A stretch of 23,480 bases of DNA from an uncultured Clostridia bacterium (GCA_937915925.1 CALGGM010000114.1:1-23480), one strand, 5' to 3'. Numbered from the stretch's first letter, positions 8,695 to 17,192 are shown. Made by a program: numbers and translations. The notes: generated from the letters alone by a model not told the origin.

Positions 8695-9834
8695 ATGTTC
8701 AATCATCACGACATTACAAGAAACGCGTTCATGCTGAAAGGACCGCTCGCGCAGCACGGCTACGACTGGTGGTGGCACAGCTTCACCGCGCAGGACGCAG
8801 AGACGGGCGAAGACAAGCCGTTTTTTGTCGAGTTCTTCATCTGCAATCCGGCGCTTGCGGAGGACGCGCCGGTGCTCGGGCAGCTTCCCGAAAACAAGGC
8901 GGCGGGCAAGCGTCCGTCGTATCTGATGGTCAAGGCGGGCTGCTGGGGGACGGAGCATGTGCAGCTGCACCGCTTCTTCTCACTGAAGAATGTGCGTCTG
9001 CACGGCGAAGCGCCGTACGAGATCGAGGCGGAAGACTGCTTTGCAAGCGAGACCGTGCTGAAAGGAAGCATTTTGATCGCGCCCGAGGAAGCGGCGGCGC
9101 ACCCCGAATGGATGTGCGATGCGGGAACGCTTTCGTGGGACCTGTCCATCGACAAGCAGATCGCGTTCAACGTCGGCTACGGCGCGTCGAAGCCCATGCG
9201 CGGCGCGGAAGCGTTTCAGATGTACTGGCACGCGGAGGGGATGAAGTCCGCGTTCTCCGGCACGGTCACCTTGAACGGCAGACGCTACACCGTCACGCCC
9301 GAAAAGAGCTTTGGGTATGCCGACAAAAACTGGGGACGCGACTTCACGAGCCCGTGGGTGTGGCTGTCCTCGAACTGCCTCGTCAGCAAAACGACCGGCA
9401 AGCGCCTTGAAAACTCCGTGTTCGACATCGGCGGCGGCAGACCGAAGGTCTTCTTCGTGCCGCTCGACCGGCGGTTGCTCGGCGTCATGTATTACGAGGG
9501 CAGGGAGTTCGACTTCAATTTCTCGCATCTGTGGCTGAACGTGAAGACGGAATTCTCGTTCGAGGAGCGCGAAGACGTCGTTGTGTGGCATGTGCGGCAG
9601 GAGAATCGCGAGGCGGCGATGGAGACCGAGATCTTCTGTAACAAGAGTGAAATGCTTTTGGTCAACTACGAATCGCCCGACGGCATGAAGCGGCACAACC
9701 GCCTGTTCAACGGCGGCACGGGGTACGGCACGGTGCGGCTGTACGAAAAGAAGGACGGCGCGCTCGTGCTGCTCGACGAGATCGAGGCGACGCACATCGG
9801 CTGCGAGTACGGCGAATACGACGGGGAGGAATGA
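8695..9834 (+). CDS. Tocopherol-cyclase-like (VTE1-fold) protein
   Basis: The 379-residue protein starts at an ATG 4 bases after GAGGGGGA; the open frame extends further upstream but only through the previous gene. It has no signal peptide or membrane helix. Tryptophan-rich motifs YDWWWHSF (about residues 23-30) and GYADKNWGRDFTSPWVW (from about residue 207) resemble the two lipocalin-like halves of the tocopherol cyclase family (PF14249). In plants that family closes the chromanol ring. Bacterial members in anaerobes have no known substrate, and tocopherol itself is not expected here. It sits 14 bases after the cysteine-rich gene and 3 bases before the flavodoxin-like gene, so it looks operonic. 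Confidence 0.7.
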   Translation: MFNHHDITRNAFMLKGPLAQHGYDWWWHSFTAQDAETGEDKPFFVEFFICNPALAEDAPVLGQLPENKAAGKRPSYLMVKAGCWGTEHVQLHRFFSLKNVRLHGEAPYEIEAEDCFASETVLKGSILIAPEEAAAHPEWMCDAGTLSWDLSIDKQIAFNVGYGASKPMRGAEAFQMYWHAEGMKSAFSGTVTLNGRRYTVTPEKSFGYADKNWGRDFTSPWVWLSSNCLVSKTTGKRLENSVFDIGGGRPKVFFVPLDRRLLGVMYYEGREFDFNFSHLWLNVKTEFSFEEREDVVVWHVRQENREAAMETEIFCNKSEMLLVNYESPDGMKRHNRLFNGGTGYGTVRLYEKKDGALVLLDEIEATHIGCEYGEYDGEE

Positions 9835-9837
9835 CGC

Positions 9838-11193
9838 ATGCGGATCCTGGTACTGAACGGCTCTCCGAAGGGCGAAAACAGCATTACACTGCAAACGGTG
9901 CGTTACCTCGAACAGCGGTTCAAGGATGAAACGTTCGAGGTCCTGCACGTCGGACAGCGGATCAAAGCGCTTGAAAAGGCGTTCGAAAAGGCGGAGGAGG
10001 CGCTTCGTAACGCCGATCTCATCCTGTTCTGCTATCCGGTCTATACGTTCCTCGTGCCGAGCCAGCTGCATCGGTTTATCGAGCTTATCAAGGAGCACGG
10101 CGTCGACGTTTCCGGCAAGTGCGCCGCGCAGGTCTCCACCTCGCTGCACTTCTACGATATCACCGCGCACCGCTTTATCCGCGACAACTGTGACGATCTG
10201 GGACTACAGTATCTCGGCGGGCTGTCCGCGGACATGGAGGACCTATTGAAGGAGCAGGGCAGAAAGGAAGCGGAGGACTTTCTCCGCTTCGTCCTGTGGC
10301 GCAAGGAGCACGGCTACGCGGAACCGCGCCGTTACGGCGAGCCGAAGCCGTTTTCGCCCGCCGCGCTTTCGGAAACCGCACCGCCCGCCATGCTTTCGGG
10401 CGGTCGGGTCGCGGTCGTTGCGGACTTCGATCCGAACGAAATGAGTCCGATACGCGAGATGGTCGCTCGCTTTCTGCGCGTCGCGCCGTTTGAGACGACG
10501 CTTGTGAACCTTCGCGAGTTCCCATTTGCGGGCGGATGCTTAGGCTGCTTTCACTGCGCCGCGGACGGAACCTGCATCTACAAGGACGGCTTCGACACGT
10601 TCCTTCGCGAACATATCCAGACTGCCGACGCCATTGTCTATGCCTTTGCGATCAAGGATCATTCGATGGGGTATCGCATGAAACTCTACGACGACCGGCA
10701 GTTCTGCAACGGACACCGCACGGTCACGATGGGAAAGCCCGTCGGCTACCTTGTCTCCGGTCCGCTGTCCCGGGAGATCAATCTCGGGACCGTGATCGAA
10801 GCGCGCGCCGAGGTCGGCGGCAACTTCCTCGCGGGCGTCGCGACGAACGAGAGCGACCCGGACGCGGAGATCCTCGCGCTTTCGGAAACGCTGCGCTACG
10901 CGGTCGATCATGCCTATCAGCCGCCAAAGACGTTCTGGGGTGTCGGGGGATTGAAAATCTTCCGTGATCTCATCTATCAGATGCGGGGTCTGATGCGCGA
11001 GGATCACCGCTTCTATAAAAAGCACGGCTTCTACGACTTCCCGCAAAAGCGCAAGGGCCGCATCGTCGGCATGTATCTGGTCGGCGGCATGATGCGAAAC
11101 AAAAAGCTGCAAAAGAAGATGTCCGGCAAGATGACCGAAGGCATGCTGATGCCGTATAAGAAGGTTCTCGAACAGGCGGAGAAGGAGGTGTAA
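9838..11193 (+). CDS. Tandem flavodoxin-fold NAD(P)H/FMN oxidoreductase with Isf-like cysteine cluster
   Basis: The 451-residue protein contains two flavodoxin-like units. The first (about residues 1-175) opens with the FMN phosphate-binding loop LVLNGSPKGENS and has FCYPVYTFLVPS. The second (about 188-400) lacks a clear copy of that loop. It carries GGCLGCFHC...C, where Cys234, 237, 240 and 246 form a C-x2-C-x2-C-x5-C motif like the compact 4Fe-4S motif of archaeal iron-sulfur flavoproteins. A basic C-terminal tail (about 400-451) follows. The ATG lies 3 bases after the preceding stop with GGGGAGGA upstream. A redox role is likely; the partner is unknown. It is the last gene of the presumed cobalamin transcription unit. 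Confidence 0.78.
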   Translation: MRILVLNGSPKGENSITLQTVRYLEQRFKDETFEVLHVGQRIKALEKAFEKAEEALRNADLILFCYPVYTFLVPSQLHRFIELIKEHGVDVSGKCAAQVSTSLHFYDITAHRFIRDNCDDLGLQYLGGLSADMEDLLKEQGRKEAEDFLRFVLWRKEHGYAEPRRYGEPKPFSPAALSETAPPAMLSGGRVAVVADFDPNEMSPIREMVARFLRVAPFETTLVNLREFPFAGGCLGCFHCAADGTCIYKDGFDTFLREHIQTADAIVYAFAIKDHSMGYRMKLYDDRQFCNGHRTVTMGKPVGYLVSGPLSREINLGTVIEARAEVGGNFLAGVATNESDPDAEILALSETLRYAVDHAYQPPKTFWGVGGLKIFRDLIYQMRGLMREDHRFYKKHGFYDFPQKRKGRIVGMYLVGGMMRNKKLQKKMSGKMTEGMLMPYKKVLEQAEKEV

Positions 11194-11236
11194 TCGCCTT
11201 CGCGCAAACCTCGACAAAGCGGGAAGGACTAATACT

Positions 11237-11392
11237 ATGTCAATAGCGACATGGTGTTTACCCACGGTTTTTATTGCTGAGGGGGAAGATGTCTCTTTAC
11301 TGTTCCTGTATTGTACGGACATTCTGCGTAAGAATCGTTCAATCGGAATGGTCATTCTCAGGAAGAAAACGACAAAAGACACTGACAGCTGA
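11237..11392 (+). CDS. Possible 51-residue small ORF of unknown function
   Basis: An ATG with GGGAAGGA about 9 bases upstream opens a 51-codon frame with a hydrophobic middle (VSLLFLYCTDIL) and a basic tail (LRKKTTKDTDS). Nothing is recognised in it. It lies in the 282-bp gap between the flavodoxin-like gene and the secreted-protein gene, at the left edge of an AT-richer island. It may equally be chance or a remnant of a dispersed repeat: gtcattctcagga resembles the gtcattctgagga motif found at 17611. Confidence 0.2.
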   Translation: MSIATWCLPTVFIAEGEDVSLLFLYCTDILRKNRSIGMVILRKKTTKDTDS

Positions 11393-11412
11393 TGATGTAA
11401 GTGGATCTTATA

Positions 11413-11444
11413 AAAGCATTGCCGTTTTTCGACTGCAATGCTTT
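11413..11444. terminator. Inverted repeat, possible bidirectional terminator
   Basis: AAAGCATTGC (11413-11422) and GCAATGCTTT (11435-11444) form a 10-bp perfect stem with a 12-base loop, between the convergent ends of the plus-strand operon and the minus-strand secreted-protein gene. There is only a short T-run on either strand, so termination efficiency is uncertain. Confidence 0.45.
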
Positions 11445-11475
11445 GCCGTTTCGTTATTATGATGTCATAGAAGGC

Positions 11476-11970
11476 TTATTTACACAGTTCGATGCCTTTC
11501 GTTTTGCTGATGCTCCATGTGGGAACATTCTTCCATTTAATGAAATTAGCACTAGATAACAAGCTTGAAAGAGAATTAAAACTTACCGGCTTGACAGTAA
11601 TTTTATAATTGGTATTATCTGCCAGCTTGATTTTTAACGACGCTCCATTCCAATTATATGTTTTACAGTACTTGTCTTGTTTTCCATCAACTCTGGCAAC
11701 CGTTACATTATAGCATGCATACATATCCTTTTCGTACTGCTTTGTCCAAGCAAGATTCGCAACCAAAGCAGTGCCCTTCGTCTGCTTCAAGGTGATATAG
11801 TCCTTGAAAAGAAGGCGGCTCTTTGTGTGAACTTCAAATGTAACTGTGTTTTTGGCATTTCCCGATATTTGACTGCAAACATTGCTCGCAGCGTATGCCG
11901 GAGTAATGAAGGCAAACAACGTCAGAATTACTAATGAAAGGGAAATGACAACTCGTGCAAAATGTTTCAT
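11476..11970 (-). CDS. Secreted protein of unknown function
   Basis: The 164-residue protein has a clear Sec signal peptide: a basic start (MKHFARVV), a hydrophobic core (ISLSLVILTLFAFI) and an AYA-A cleavage site near residues 26-28. The mature part of about 137 residues has four cysteines (VCSQ, YACYN, KYCKTYN, ELCK), enough for two disulfides, and looks beta-rich. No family is recognised. AGGAGG (11978-11983, minus strand) lies 7 bases from the ATG. Base composition is clearly more AT-rich than the flanking operons, suggesting acquisition. It is divergent from a small XRE regulator that probably controls it. Confidence 0.8.
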   Translation of the reverse strand: MKHFARVVISLSLVILTLFAFITPAYAASNVCSQISGNAKNTVTFEVHTKSRLLFKDYITLKQTKGTALVANLAWTKQYEKDMYACYNVTVARVDGKQDKYCKTYNWNGASLKIKLADNTNYKITVKPVSFNSLSSLLSSANFIKWKNVPTWSISKTKGIELCK

Positions 11971-12009
11971 AAGATATCCTCCTAAATAATAATTGCTTTG
12001 CGCAATATT

Positions 12010-12038
12010 AAAATATCACAATTTGTGATGTTTGTCAA
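12010..12038 (-). promoter_or_regulatory. Promoter of the secreted-protein gene with an operator in the spacer
   Basis: On the minus strand a consensus -35 TTGACA (12033-12038) and -10 TATTTT (12010-12015) are separated by exactly 17 bases. The spacer contains a perfect 15-base palindrome, ATCACAA-T-TTGTGAT on the plus strand (12015-12029). A repressor bound there would block RNA polymerase. The divergent XRE gene is the obvious candidate regulator. Confidence 0.72.
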
Positions 12039-12066
12039 TATCTCATATTGTGATTACATACAATAT
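12036..12066. promoter_or_regulatory. Additional operator-like inverted repeats between the divergent genes
   Basis: CAATAT-ctc-ATATTG (12036-12050) is a perfect palindrome with a 3-base centre. ATATTGT (12045-12051) and ACAATAT (12060-12066) form a second inverted repeat. They share the CAAT/ATTG core with the spacer palindrome at 12015-12029 and lie upstream of the XRE gene, so autoregulation is plausible. A possible plus-strand -10 (TACAAT, 12059-12064) overlaps the second repeat, but no good -35 was found for it. Confidence 0.55.
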
Positions 12067-12096
12067 CTTCAGTAATATCCGAAAAGGAGAGGTTGT

Positions 12097-12294
12097 ATGA
12101 GATTACGGGATTTACGGGAAGATAATGATATTACCCAGCGGAAACTTGCAACTTACTTAAACATACTCCAGAATACTTATTCGCAGTACGAAAACGGCAA
12201 AAGACAGATTCCATTGGAAATACTATGGAAGCTTGCCGATTATTATGATTGCACGATTGACTATCTTGTCGGACGCAGCGATGTTAAGCACTAA
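12097..12294 (+). CDS. Small XRE/Cro-CI family DNA-binding regulator
   Basis: The 65-residue protein is essentially a single HTH_3 (XRE) domain. It contains LRDLREDNDITQRKLATYL, the recognition-helix region NTYSQYENGKRQIP and the closing LWKLADYYDCTIDYLVGRSD, all hallmark positions of the family. There is no effector or membrane domain. AAGGAGAGG lies just upstream of the ATG. It is divergent from the secreted-protein gene and separated from it by palindromic operator-like sites, suggesting a repressor that controls both directions. The reading frame is AT-richer than the flanking genes. Confidence 0.9.
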   Translation: MRLRDLREDNDITQRKLATYLNILQNTYSQYENGKRQIPLEILWKLADYYDCTIDYLVGRSDVKH

Positions 12295-12359
12295 GATGAA
12301 TCAAAAATCAATATTTATATACTAAATGCTCAATCCTTTTCCTATATTTTCTCAAACAG

Positions 12360-12388
12360 ATGACAAGGTGATCATCGCATGATACAAT
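12360..12388 (+). promoter_or_regulatory. Sigma-A type promoter of fbp
   Basis: ATGACA (12360-12365) and TACAAT (12383-12388), separated by 17 bases, form a good -35/-10 pair. Initiation would fall near 12395. This argues against the in-frame ATG at 12387 as the fbp start. Confidence 0.65.
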
Positions 12389-12419
12389 GACTGTAACACT
12401 AAGGAAAGGCGGAAGCGGC

Positions 12420-14381
12420 ATGGAACAGCTTGCGGACATGAAGTATCTGAAACTTTTGGCGCACGAGTACCCGACGATCGCGCAGGTCTCCACGGAGATC
12501 ATCAATCTGAAGGCGATCTTAGGCCTTCCGAAGGGCACGGAGCATTTCATCAGCGACATTCACGGCGAATACGAGGCGTTCCTGCACATGCTGAAAAACG
12601 CGTCCGGCGTGATCCGCAAAAAGATCGACATCCTGTTCGAGAACACGGTCACCGAAGCCGAGCGCAACACGCTTGCGACGCTGATCTACTATCCGGTGCA
12701 GAAGCTCGATCAGCTCAAGCGCGCCGGCGTCGTCAACGCCGAATGGTACAAGATCACGCTCCGGCGCATGGTTGAGGTCTGCCGCTTCTCCGCGTCGAAA
12801 TACACGCGCTCGAAGGTGAGAAAAGCGCTTCCCGAAAGCTACGCCTACATCATCGACGAGCTGCTGCACGCGATCGAGACCGAGGACAAGGTCCGCTACA
12901 ACAACGAGATTATCCGCTCGATCATCGAGACCGAGCAGGCAGACGCGCTGATCGTGGCGCTAAGTAACCTCATTCAGCGGCTTGTCATCGACCGGCTGCA
13001 TATCGTGGGCGACGTCTTCGACCGCGGTCCCGGCGCGCACATCATCATGGACCGGCTGCTTTCCTATCACAACGTCGATATCCAGTGGGGCAACCACGAT
13101 ATCCTGTGGATGGGCGCGGCGGCGGGCAACCGTGCGCTGATCGCGACCGCCATCATCAATTCCCTGAAATACGGCAACGTCGACACGATCGAGGACGGCT
13201 ACGGGATCTCGCTTTCGCCGCTCATGAAGTTTGCGCTCGAAACGTACGCCGACGATCCGTGTACGCGCTTTCTGCCGCGCGACGTCGGCGACGCGCATCA
13301 CGACAATCCCGAGCTGATCGCAAAGATGCACAAGGCGATGGCGATCATCCTCTTTAAGTTAGAGGGACAGATCATTGAAAAGCATCCCGAATACAGGATG
13401 GACAACCGCCGCATGCTGCACCGCGTGGATTACGAGCGCGGCACGATGGAGATCGACGGCACGGAGTACGCGCTTTGCGACACGCGGTTTCCGACCGTGC
13501 TGCCCTCGGATCCGTACGTGCTGACCGAGGCGGAGGAGGATCTGATGGACAAGCTCCGCACGGCGTTCTATCATTCCGGCAAGATCCGCGAGCATACGAA
13601 GTTCCTGTTCTCGCACGGAAGCATGTACCTTGTGTGCAACGGCAACCTTCTGTTCCACGGCTGCGTACCCGCAAACCCGGACGGCAGCTTTGCTTCCGTT
13701 ACGGTCGACGGCAAGGACTACGCGGGCAAAGCGCTGTTCGACAAGGCGGACGCGCTGGTGCGGCAGGGCTTTTTCACCAAGTGGGGCACGCCGGAACGCA
13801 TGCAGGGGCTTGACTTCTTCTGGTACATGTGGTGCGGGACGAACTCACCGCTGTTCGGAAAGGACAAGATGACGACGTTCGAGCGCTATTTCATCGAGGA
13901 TAAGACCACGCACGAGGAGCACAAGAACCCGTACTTCAAGCTTGCCGAGCACGAGGACTTCGCAGTGAAGATCCTTGAAGAGTTCGGGCTTTCTTCCGAT
14001 CCCGATTCGCACATCATCAACGGACACGTTCCGGTCAAGATCAAGAAGGGCGAATCCCCGATCAAGGCGAACGGGCGCATCTTCGTGATCGACGGCGGCA
14101 TGTCGAAGGCGTACCAGTCGCAGACCGGCATCGCGGGCTACACGCTGATCTACAACTCGCAGGGCATGAGCCTTTCGTGCCACGACCCGTTCGTGACGGT
14201 CAACGAGGCGATCCGCACGGAAACCGACATCCACTCGACGCAGCAGGTCGTCTATACGCCGCATACGCGCAAGCGCGTTGCGGACACCGACGTCGGCAAA
14301 ACGCTCCTCGAGCGCATCGAAGACCTTACGCGTCTTCTTGCCGCGTACCGTTCCGGCGCGATCAAGGAGCATTCGAGATAA
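12420..14381 (+). CDS. fbp: Fructose-1,6-bisphosphatase, class III (Firmicutes type)
   Basis: This gluconeogenic enzyme hydrolyses fructose-1,6-bisphosphate to fructose-6-phosphate. The 653-residue length is typical of the class III family. The calcineurin-like metallophosphoesterase signature is present: DIHGEYEAF (Asp46, His48), GDVFDRGPG (Asp198, Asp201) and GNHD (Asn225-Asp227), then the family-specific segments FLFSHGSMYLVCNGNLLFHGC and NGHVPVKIKKGESPIKANG. The start at 12420 is preferred: it has GGCGGAAG upstream and lies downstream of the predicted promoter, while an ATG at 12387 would overlap the -10 box. It appears monocistronic, followed by a palindromic repeat. Confidence 0.96.
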   Translation: MEQLADMKYLKLLAHEYPTIAQVSTEIINLKAILGLPKGTEHFISDIHGEYEAFLHMLKNASGVIRKKIDILFENTVTEAERNTLATLIYYPVQKLDQLKRAGVVNAEWYKITLRRMVEVCRFSASKYTRSKVRKALPESYAYIIDELLHAIETEDKVRYNNEIIRSIIETEQADALIVALSNLIQRLVIDRLHIVGDVFDRGPGAHIIMDRLLSYHNVDIQWGNHDILWMGAAAGNRALIATAIINSLKYGNVDTIEDGYGISLSPLMKFALETYADDPCTRFLPRDVGDAHHDNPELIAKMHKAMAIILFKLEGQIIEKHPEYRMDNRRMLHRVDYERGTMEIDGTEYALCDTRFPTVLPSDPYVLTEAEEDLMDKLRTAFYHSGKIREHTKFLFSHGSMYLVCNGNLLFHGCVPANPDGSFASVTVDGKDYAGKALFDKADALVRQGFFTKWGTPERMQGLDFFWYMWCGTNSPLFGKDKMTTFERYFIEDKTTHEEHKNPYFKLAEHEDFAVKILEEFGLSSDPDSHIINGHVPVKIKKGESPIKANGRIFVIDGGMSKAYQSQTGIAGYTLIYNSQGMSLSCHDPFVTVNEAIRTETDIHSTQQVVYTPHTRKRVADTDVGKTLLERIEDLTRLLAAYRSGAIKEHSR

Positions 14382-14388
14382 GGACTAA

Positions 14389-14507
14389 GACTACCCTTCC
14401 GTCTCGCTTCGCGATCCACCTCCCCTCGCAAGGGGAGGTAGATAGTTACGTCAATTCGAGCTCCCCTTGTCAGGGGAGCTGGCGGCGTAGCCGACTGAGG
14501 GGTAGTC
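14389..14507. repeat. Palindromic dispersed repeat after fbp
   Basis: Outer arms GACTACCC (14389-14396) and GGGTAGTC (14500-14507) enclose two further hairpins, ACCTCCCCT/AGGGGAGGT around 14418-14441 and AGCTCCCCT/AGGGGAGCT around 14459-14480. The right half (AGCTCCCCT...GACTGAGGGG) is the inverse of the block in the cbiF-cbiG gap. The element may also serve as a transcription stop for fbp, although it has no T-run. Confidence 0.8.
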
Positions 14508-14606
14508 ATTGAACCCCTTATCTCGCACCTGCGACAAAAACGGGAGGGACCCGCGCGGCGGTTTCCCGCGCATTGCCGATTTTGCAAGATATTTACATCT
14601 TTTCGT

Positions 14607-14635
14607 TTGCCTTTCGGGATTATAGCTGATATAAT
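14607..14635 (+). promoter_or_regulatory. Promoter of the leucine-rich-repeat gene
   Basis: A perfect -10 TATAAT (14630-14635) lies 17 bases after TTGCCT (14607-14612), in a locally AT-rich stretch 38 bases before the ATG. The remaining gap sequence (14508-14606) shows nothing I recognise. Confidence 0.65.
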
Positions 14636-14672
14636 CATTTTGTAGAAATATGTCGGAACGGAGGAGCGCGCT

Positions 14673-17192
14673 ATGAAAAAATGGATCGCATTGCTGCTTT
14701 GTCTTTTGATGACGGCATCGTTCCTGCCCGCTGCGCTGGCGGAAGAGACGGGGGATCAGCCCGTTGAATTGCCCGAGATTTCGGACGAGCCTTTGGAGGA
14801 GCCCGAGCAGGCGGACCCGGTTGAGGAGACGACCGACGCCGCGGAGCCTGTGGAGCTGACGCCGGAGGGCAATCTCAATATCAACGTCGGCGTGTTCCCG
14901 GACAAGAACTTCCGGGAATGGGTCAAGGCGAACCTTGCGGGCGGCAAGGATTATCTGACGAGTGCCGAGGTCACCGCCGTCACGGTGATCGACTGCAGCC
15001 ATGAATCGATCGAGTCGCTCAAGGGCATTTCGCACTTTACGAACCTGCAGTATCTGTACTGCAGCGGAAACAAGCTGACCACGCTTGAGCTGAACGGCAA
15101 CAAGAAGCTGCTCGGCATCGAGTGCGACGACAACGATCTGACCAATATCAGCATCTCGGCATGCACAAAGCTCAAATCTTTGATCTGCCCCGACAACAAG
15201 CTGAAATCGCTCAACCTTTCCTATAACAAGGAGCTGCAGTCGCTGATCTGCAACAACAACGAGCTTGCGAAGGTCAACATCGAAAACGTCACCACGCTCG
15301 TCAACGTCGACGCGCACAGCAACAAGCTGCCCTCGATCAACAACCTTGCGAAGAACAAGAAGCTCGCGTTCCTCGATCTGTCGGATAACCCGGTCGCCTC
15401 GATCACGCTGACCGCGAACACCGAGCTCGAATCGCTGTACCTCAGCAAGACCAAGATCTCGAAGCTCGACGTCACGAAGAACACGAAGCTCGTCGACCTC
15501 GAGGTGAACAAGGCGGCGCTGAAGGCGATCGACGTCACGAAGTGCCCGAAGCTGAAACGCCTCGATCTCGGCTGGAATGCGATCACGGCGATCGACGTCA
15601 CGAAGAACCCCGAGCTGACCGTGCTCGACGTTTCGCACAACCAGCTCAAGACGCTTGACGTCACGAAGAACACGAAGCTCGTGACGCTGAACGTCGAATC
15701 GAACACGCTTTCGGCGCTCGACGTGAGCGCATGCACGGATCTGACCGGACTGAACGTCAATTCGAACAGCTTAAAGGCGCTCGATGTTTCGGCGAATACG
15801 AACCTGCTGCGGCTGTATGCGTATTCGAACCTGCTTACCGAGCTGGACGTCAGCGCATTGACCAAGCTCATTGAACTGGACTGCGACAGCAACGAGATCG
15901 CTGCGCTCGACGTGTCCGCATGCACGGAGCTGACCGCGCTCGACTGCGGCAACAACAGCATCGAAGCGCTCGACCTTGCGGGGCTTTCAAAGCTCAAGAC
16001 GCTGTACTGCCAGGCGAACCGCATCAGCGCGCTCAACGTTGCGGCGTGCCCGGAACTGGAAACGCTCTCGTGCGGCGGAAACCGCATCCCGGCGCTGCAT
16101 CTTGAGGGCAACACGAAGCTCAAGGATCCGACGTTCTCCACGCAGGAAACGGCGGCGGTGCTGAACCTCGTGCAGGTCGGCAATAAGTATACGTTCGACA
16201 TGACGCCCCTCTTCGCGTCGGTCAGCGATCTGAGCTATGTCAAGCCGTACGACAGCAGCTATTCCTACGACGCGCTGAGCGGCGTGATGATGCTGCCCGG
16301 CAACGTCAAGAGCTTCAAGTATAAGTTTGAAACCGGCTACGGCGACATGACGGTCGTCGTCACCGCGCTCTATAACGGCTACTACACGCTCGAATTCGAC
16401 AGCGGCGCCGTACAGTACAAGGGCACCACGCCGTACGTCATCTATCACGGCGCGGAGCAGCGCCCGGCGTTCGTCGGAAAGGACAGCAGCGGCAAGACAC
16501 TTGATCTCAACCAGTTTGAAGTCTGGTACACGGACAACGTGCTTCCGGGAACCGGCACGCTGCATGTGCGGCTGATCGGCAGCGGCGTCGAAAAGACGCT
16601 GTGGTTCAAGATCTATATGCCGCCGACGACCGAAACGAGCGTTGCGAACGTGAAGGATGGCATCGAGGTGAAATGGGCGCCGGTCAAGGACGCGAAGGGA
16701 TACGTCATCTATCGCCGTGCGTGGAACCTGACGAGCTCCGGCTGGACGCCGTTCGAGCGCTGGAACAACACGACCGCGACGACGTGGATGGACACCAAGG
16801 TCTATGCGGGCACGCGGTATCAGTACGGCGTCAAGGCGTACTTCTCCGATCCGATGGACAACTACAACCTCGGCGAGGTCGGTCCGCTGAAGACGACGGT
16901 GCGCATCACCACCCGCACGCTGAACTCCGTCACGCCCGGCGCAAAGCTGCTGACCGCGAAGTGGAGTCCGAGCTCCGTATTCACCGGCTACGAGGTGCAG
17001 ATCGCAACGAATTCCGCGTTCACGCAGGACGTCAAGACCGTCAAGATCACGAAGGCAACGACCGCGCAGACCACGGTCAAGAGCCTGAAAGCGGCGACCA
17101 CCTACTACGTGCGCGTGCGCTCGTACCATGTCTTCGAGGGCATGACCTACTACGGCCAGTGGTCGAACGTCATGAACTGCAAGACAAACTGA
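14673..17192 (+). CDS. Large secreted leucine-rich-repeat protein with two C-terminal Fn3-like domains
   Basis: The 839-residue protein starts with a Sec signal peptide (KKWIALLLCLLMTASFLPAALA, residues 2-23), then an acidic Glu/Pro/Asp linker (about 24-65). An N-terminal cap with the FPDKNFREWVKANL pattern is common in Clostridia LRR proteins. About 17 very regular 21-residue leucine-rich repeats follow (about 122-482, unit like LDVSxCTELTALDCGNNSIEA), then a beta-rich region (500-645). Two fibronectin-III-like domains end the protein (about 649-740 and 745-839, with GYVIYRRAW and GYEVQIATN strands). There is no LPXTG motif, SLH domain or terminal membrane helix, so it is probably released or held non-covalently. 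GGAGGAG precedes the ATG. An adhesion or surface-binding role is inference. Confidence 0.88.
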   Translation: MKKWIALLLCLLMTASFLPAALAEETGDQPVELPEISDEPLEEPEQADPVEETTDAAEPVELTPEGNLNINVGVFPDKNFREWVKANLAGGKDYLTSAEVTAVTVIDCSHESIESLKGISHFTNLQYLYCSGNKLTTLELNGNKKLLGIECDDNDLTNISISACTKLKSLICPDNKLKSLNLSYNKELQSLICNNNELAKVNIENVTTLVNVDAHSNKLPSINNLAKNKKLAFLDLSDNPVASITLTANTELESLYLSKTKISKLDVTKNTKLVDLEVNKAALKAIDVTKCPKLKRLDLGWNAITAIDVTKNPELTVLDVSHNQLKTLDVTKNTKLVTLNVESNTLSALDVSACTDLTGLNVNSNSLKALDVSANTNLLRLYAYSNLLTELDVSALTKLIELDCDSNEIAALDVSACTELTALDCGNNSIEALDLAGLSKLKTLYCQANRISALNVAACPELETLSCGGNRIPALHLEGNTKLKDPTFSTQETAAVLNLVQVGNKYTFDMTPLFASVSDLSYVKPYDSSYSYDALSGVMMLPGNVKSFKYKFETGYGDMTVVVTALYNGYYTLEFDSGAVQYKGTTPYVIYHGAEQRPAFVGKDSSGKTLDLNQFEVWYTDNVLPGTGTLHVRLIGSGVEKTLWFKIYMPPTTETSVANVKDGIEVKWAPVKDAKGYVIYRRAWNLTSSGWTPFERWNNTTATTWMDTKVYAGTRYQYGVKAYFSDPMDNYNLGEVGPLKTTVRITTRTLNSVTPGAKLLTAKWSPSSVFTGYEVQIATNSAFTQDVKTVKITKATTAQTTVKSLKAATTYYVRVRSYHVFEGMTYYGQWSNVMNCKTN

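Noticed and set aside
12387..12419. An upstream ATG start for fbp
   Set aside because: It overlaps the predicted -10 box and has no ribosome binding site; 12420 fits both the promoter and the family start.
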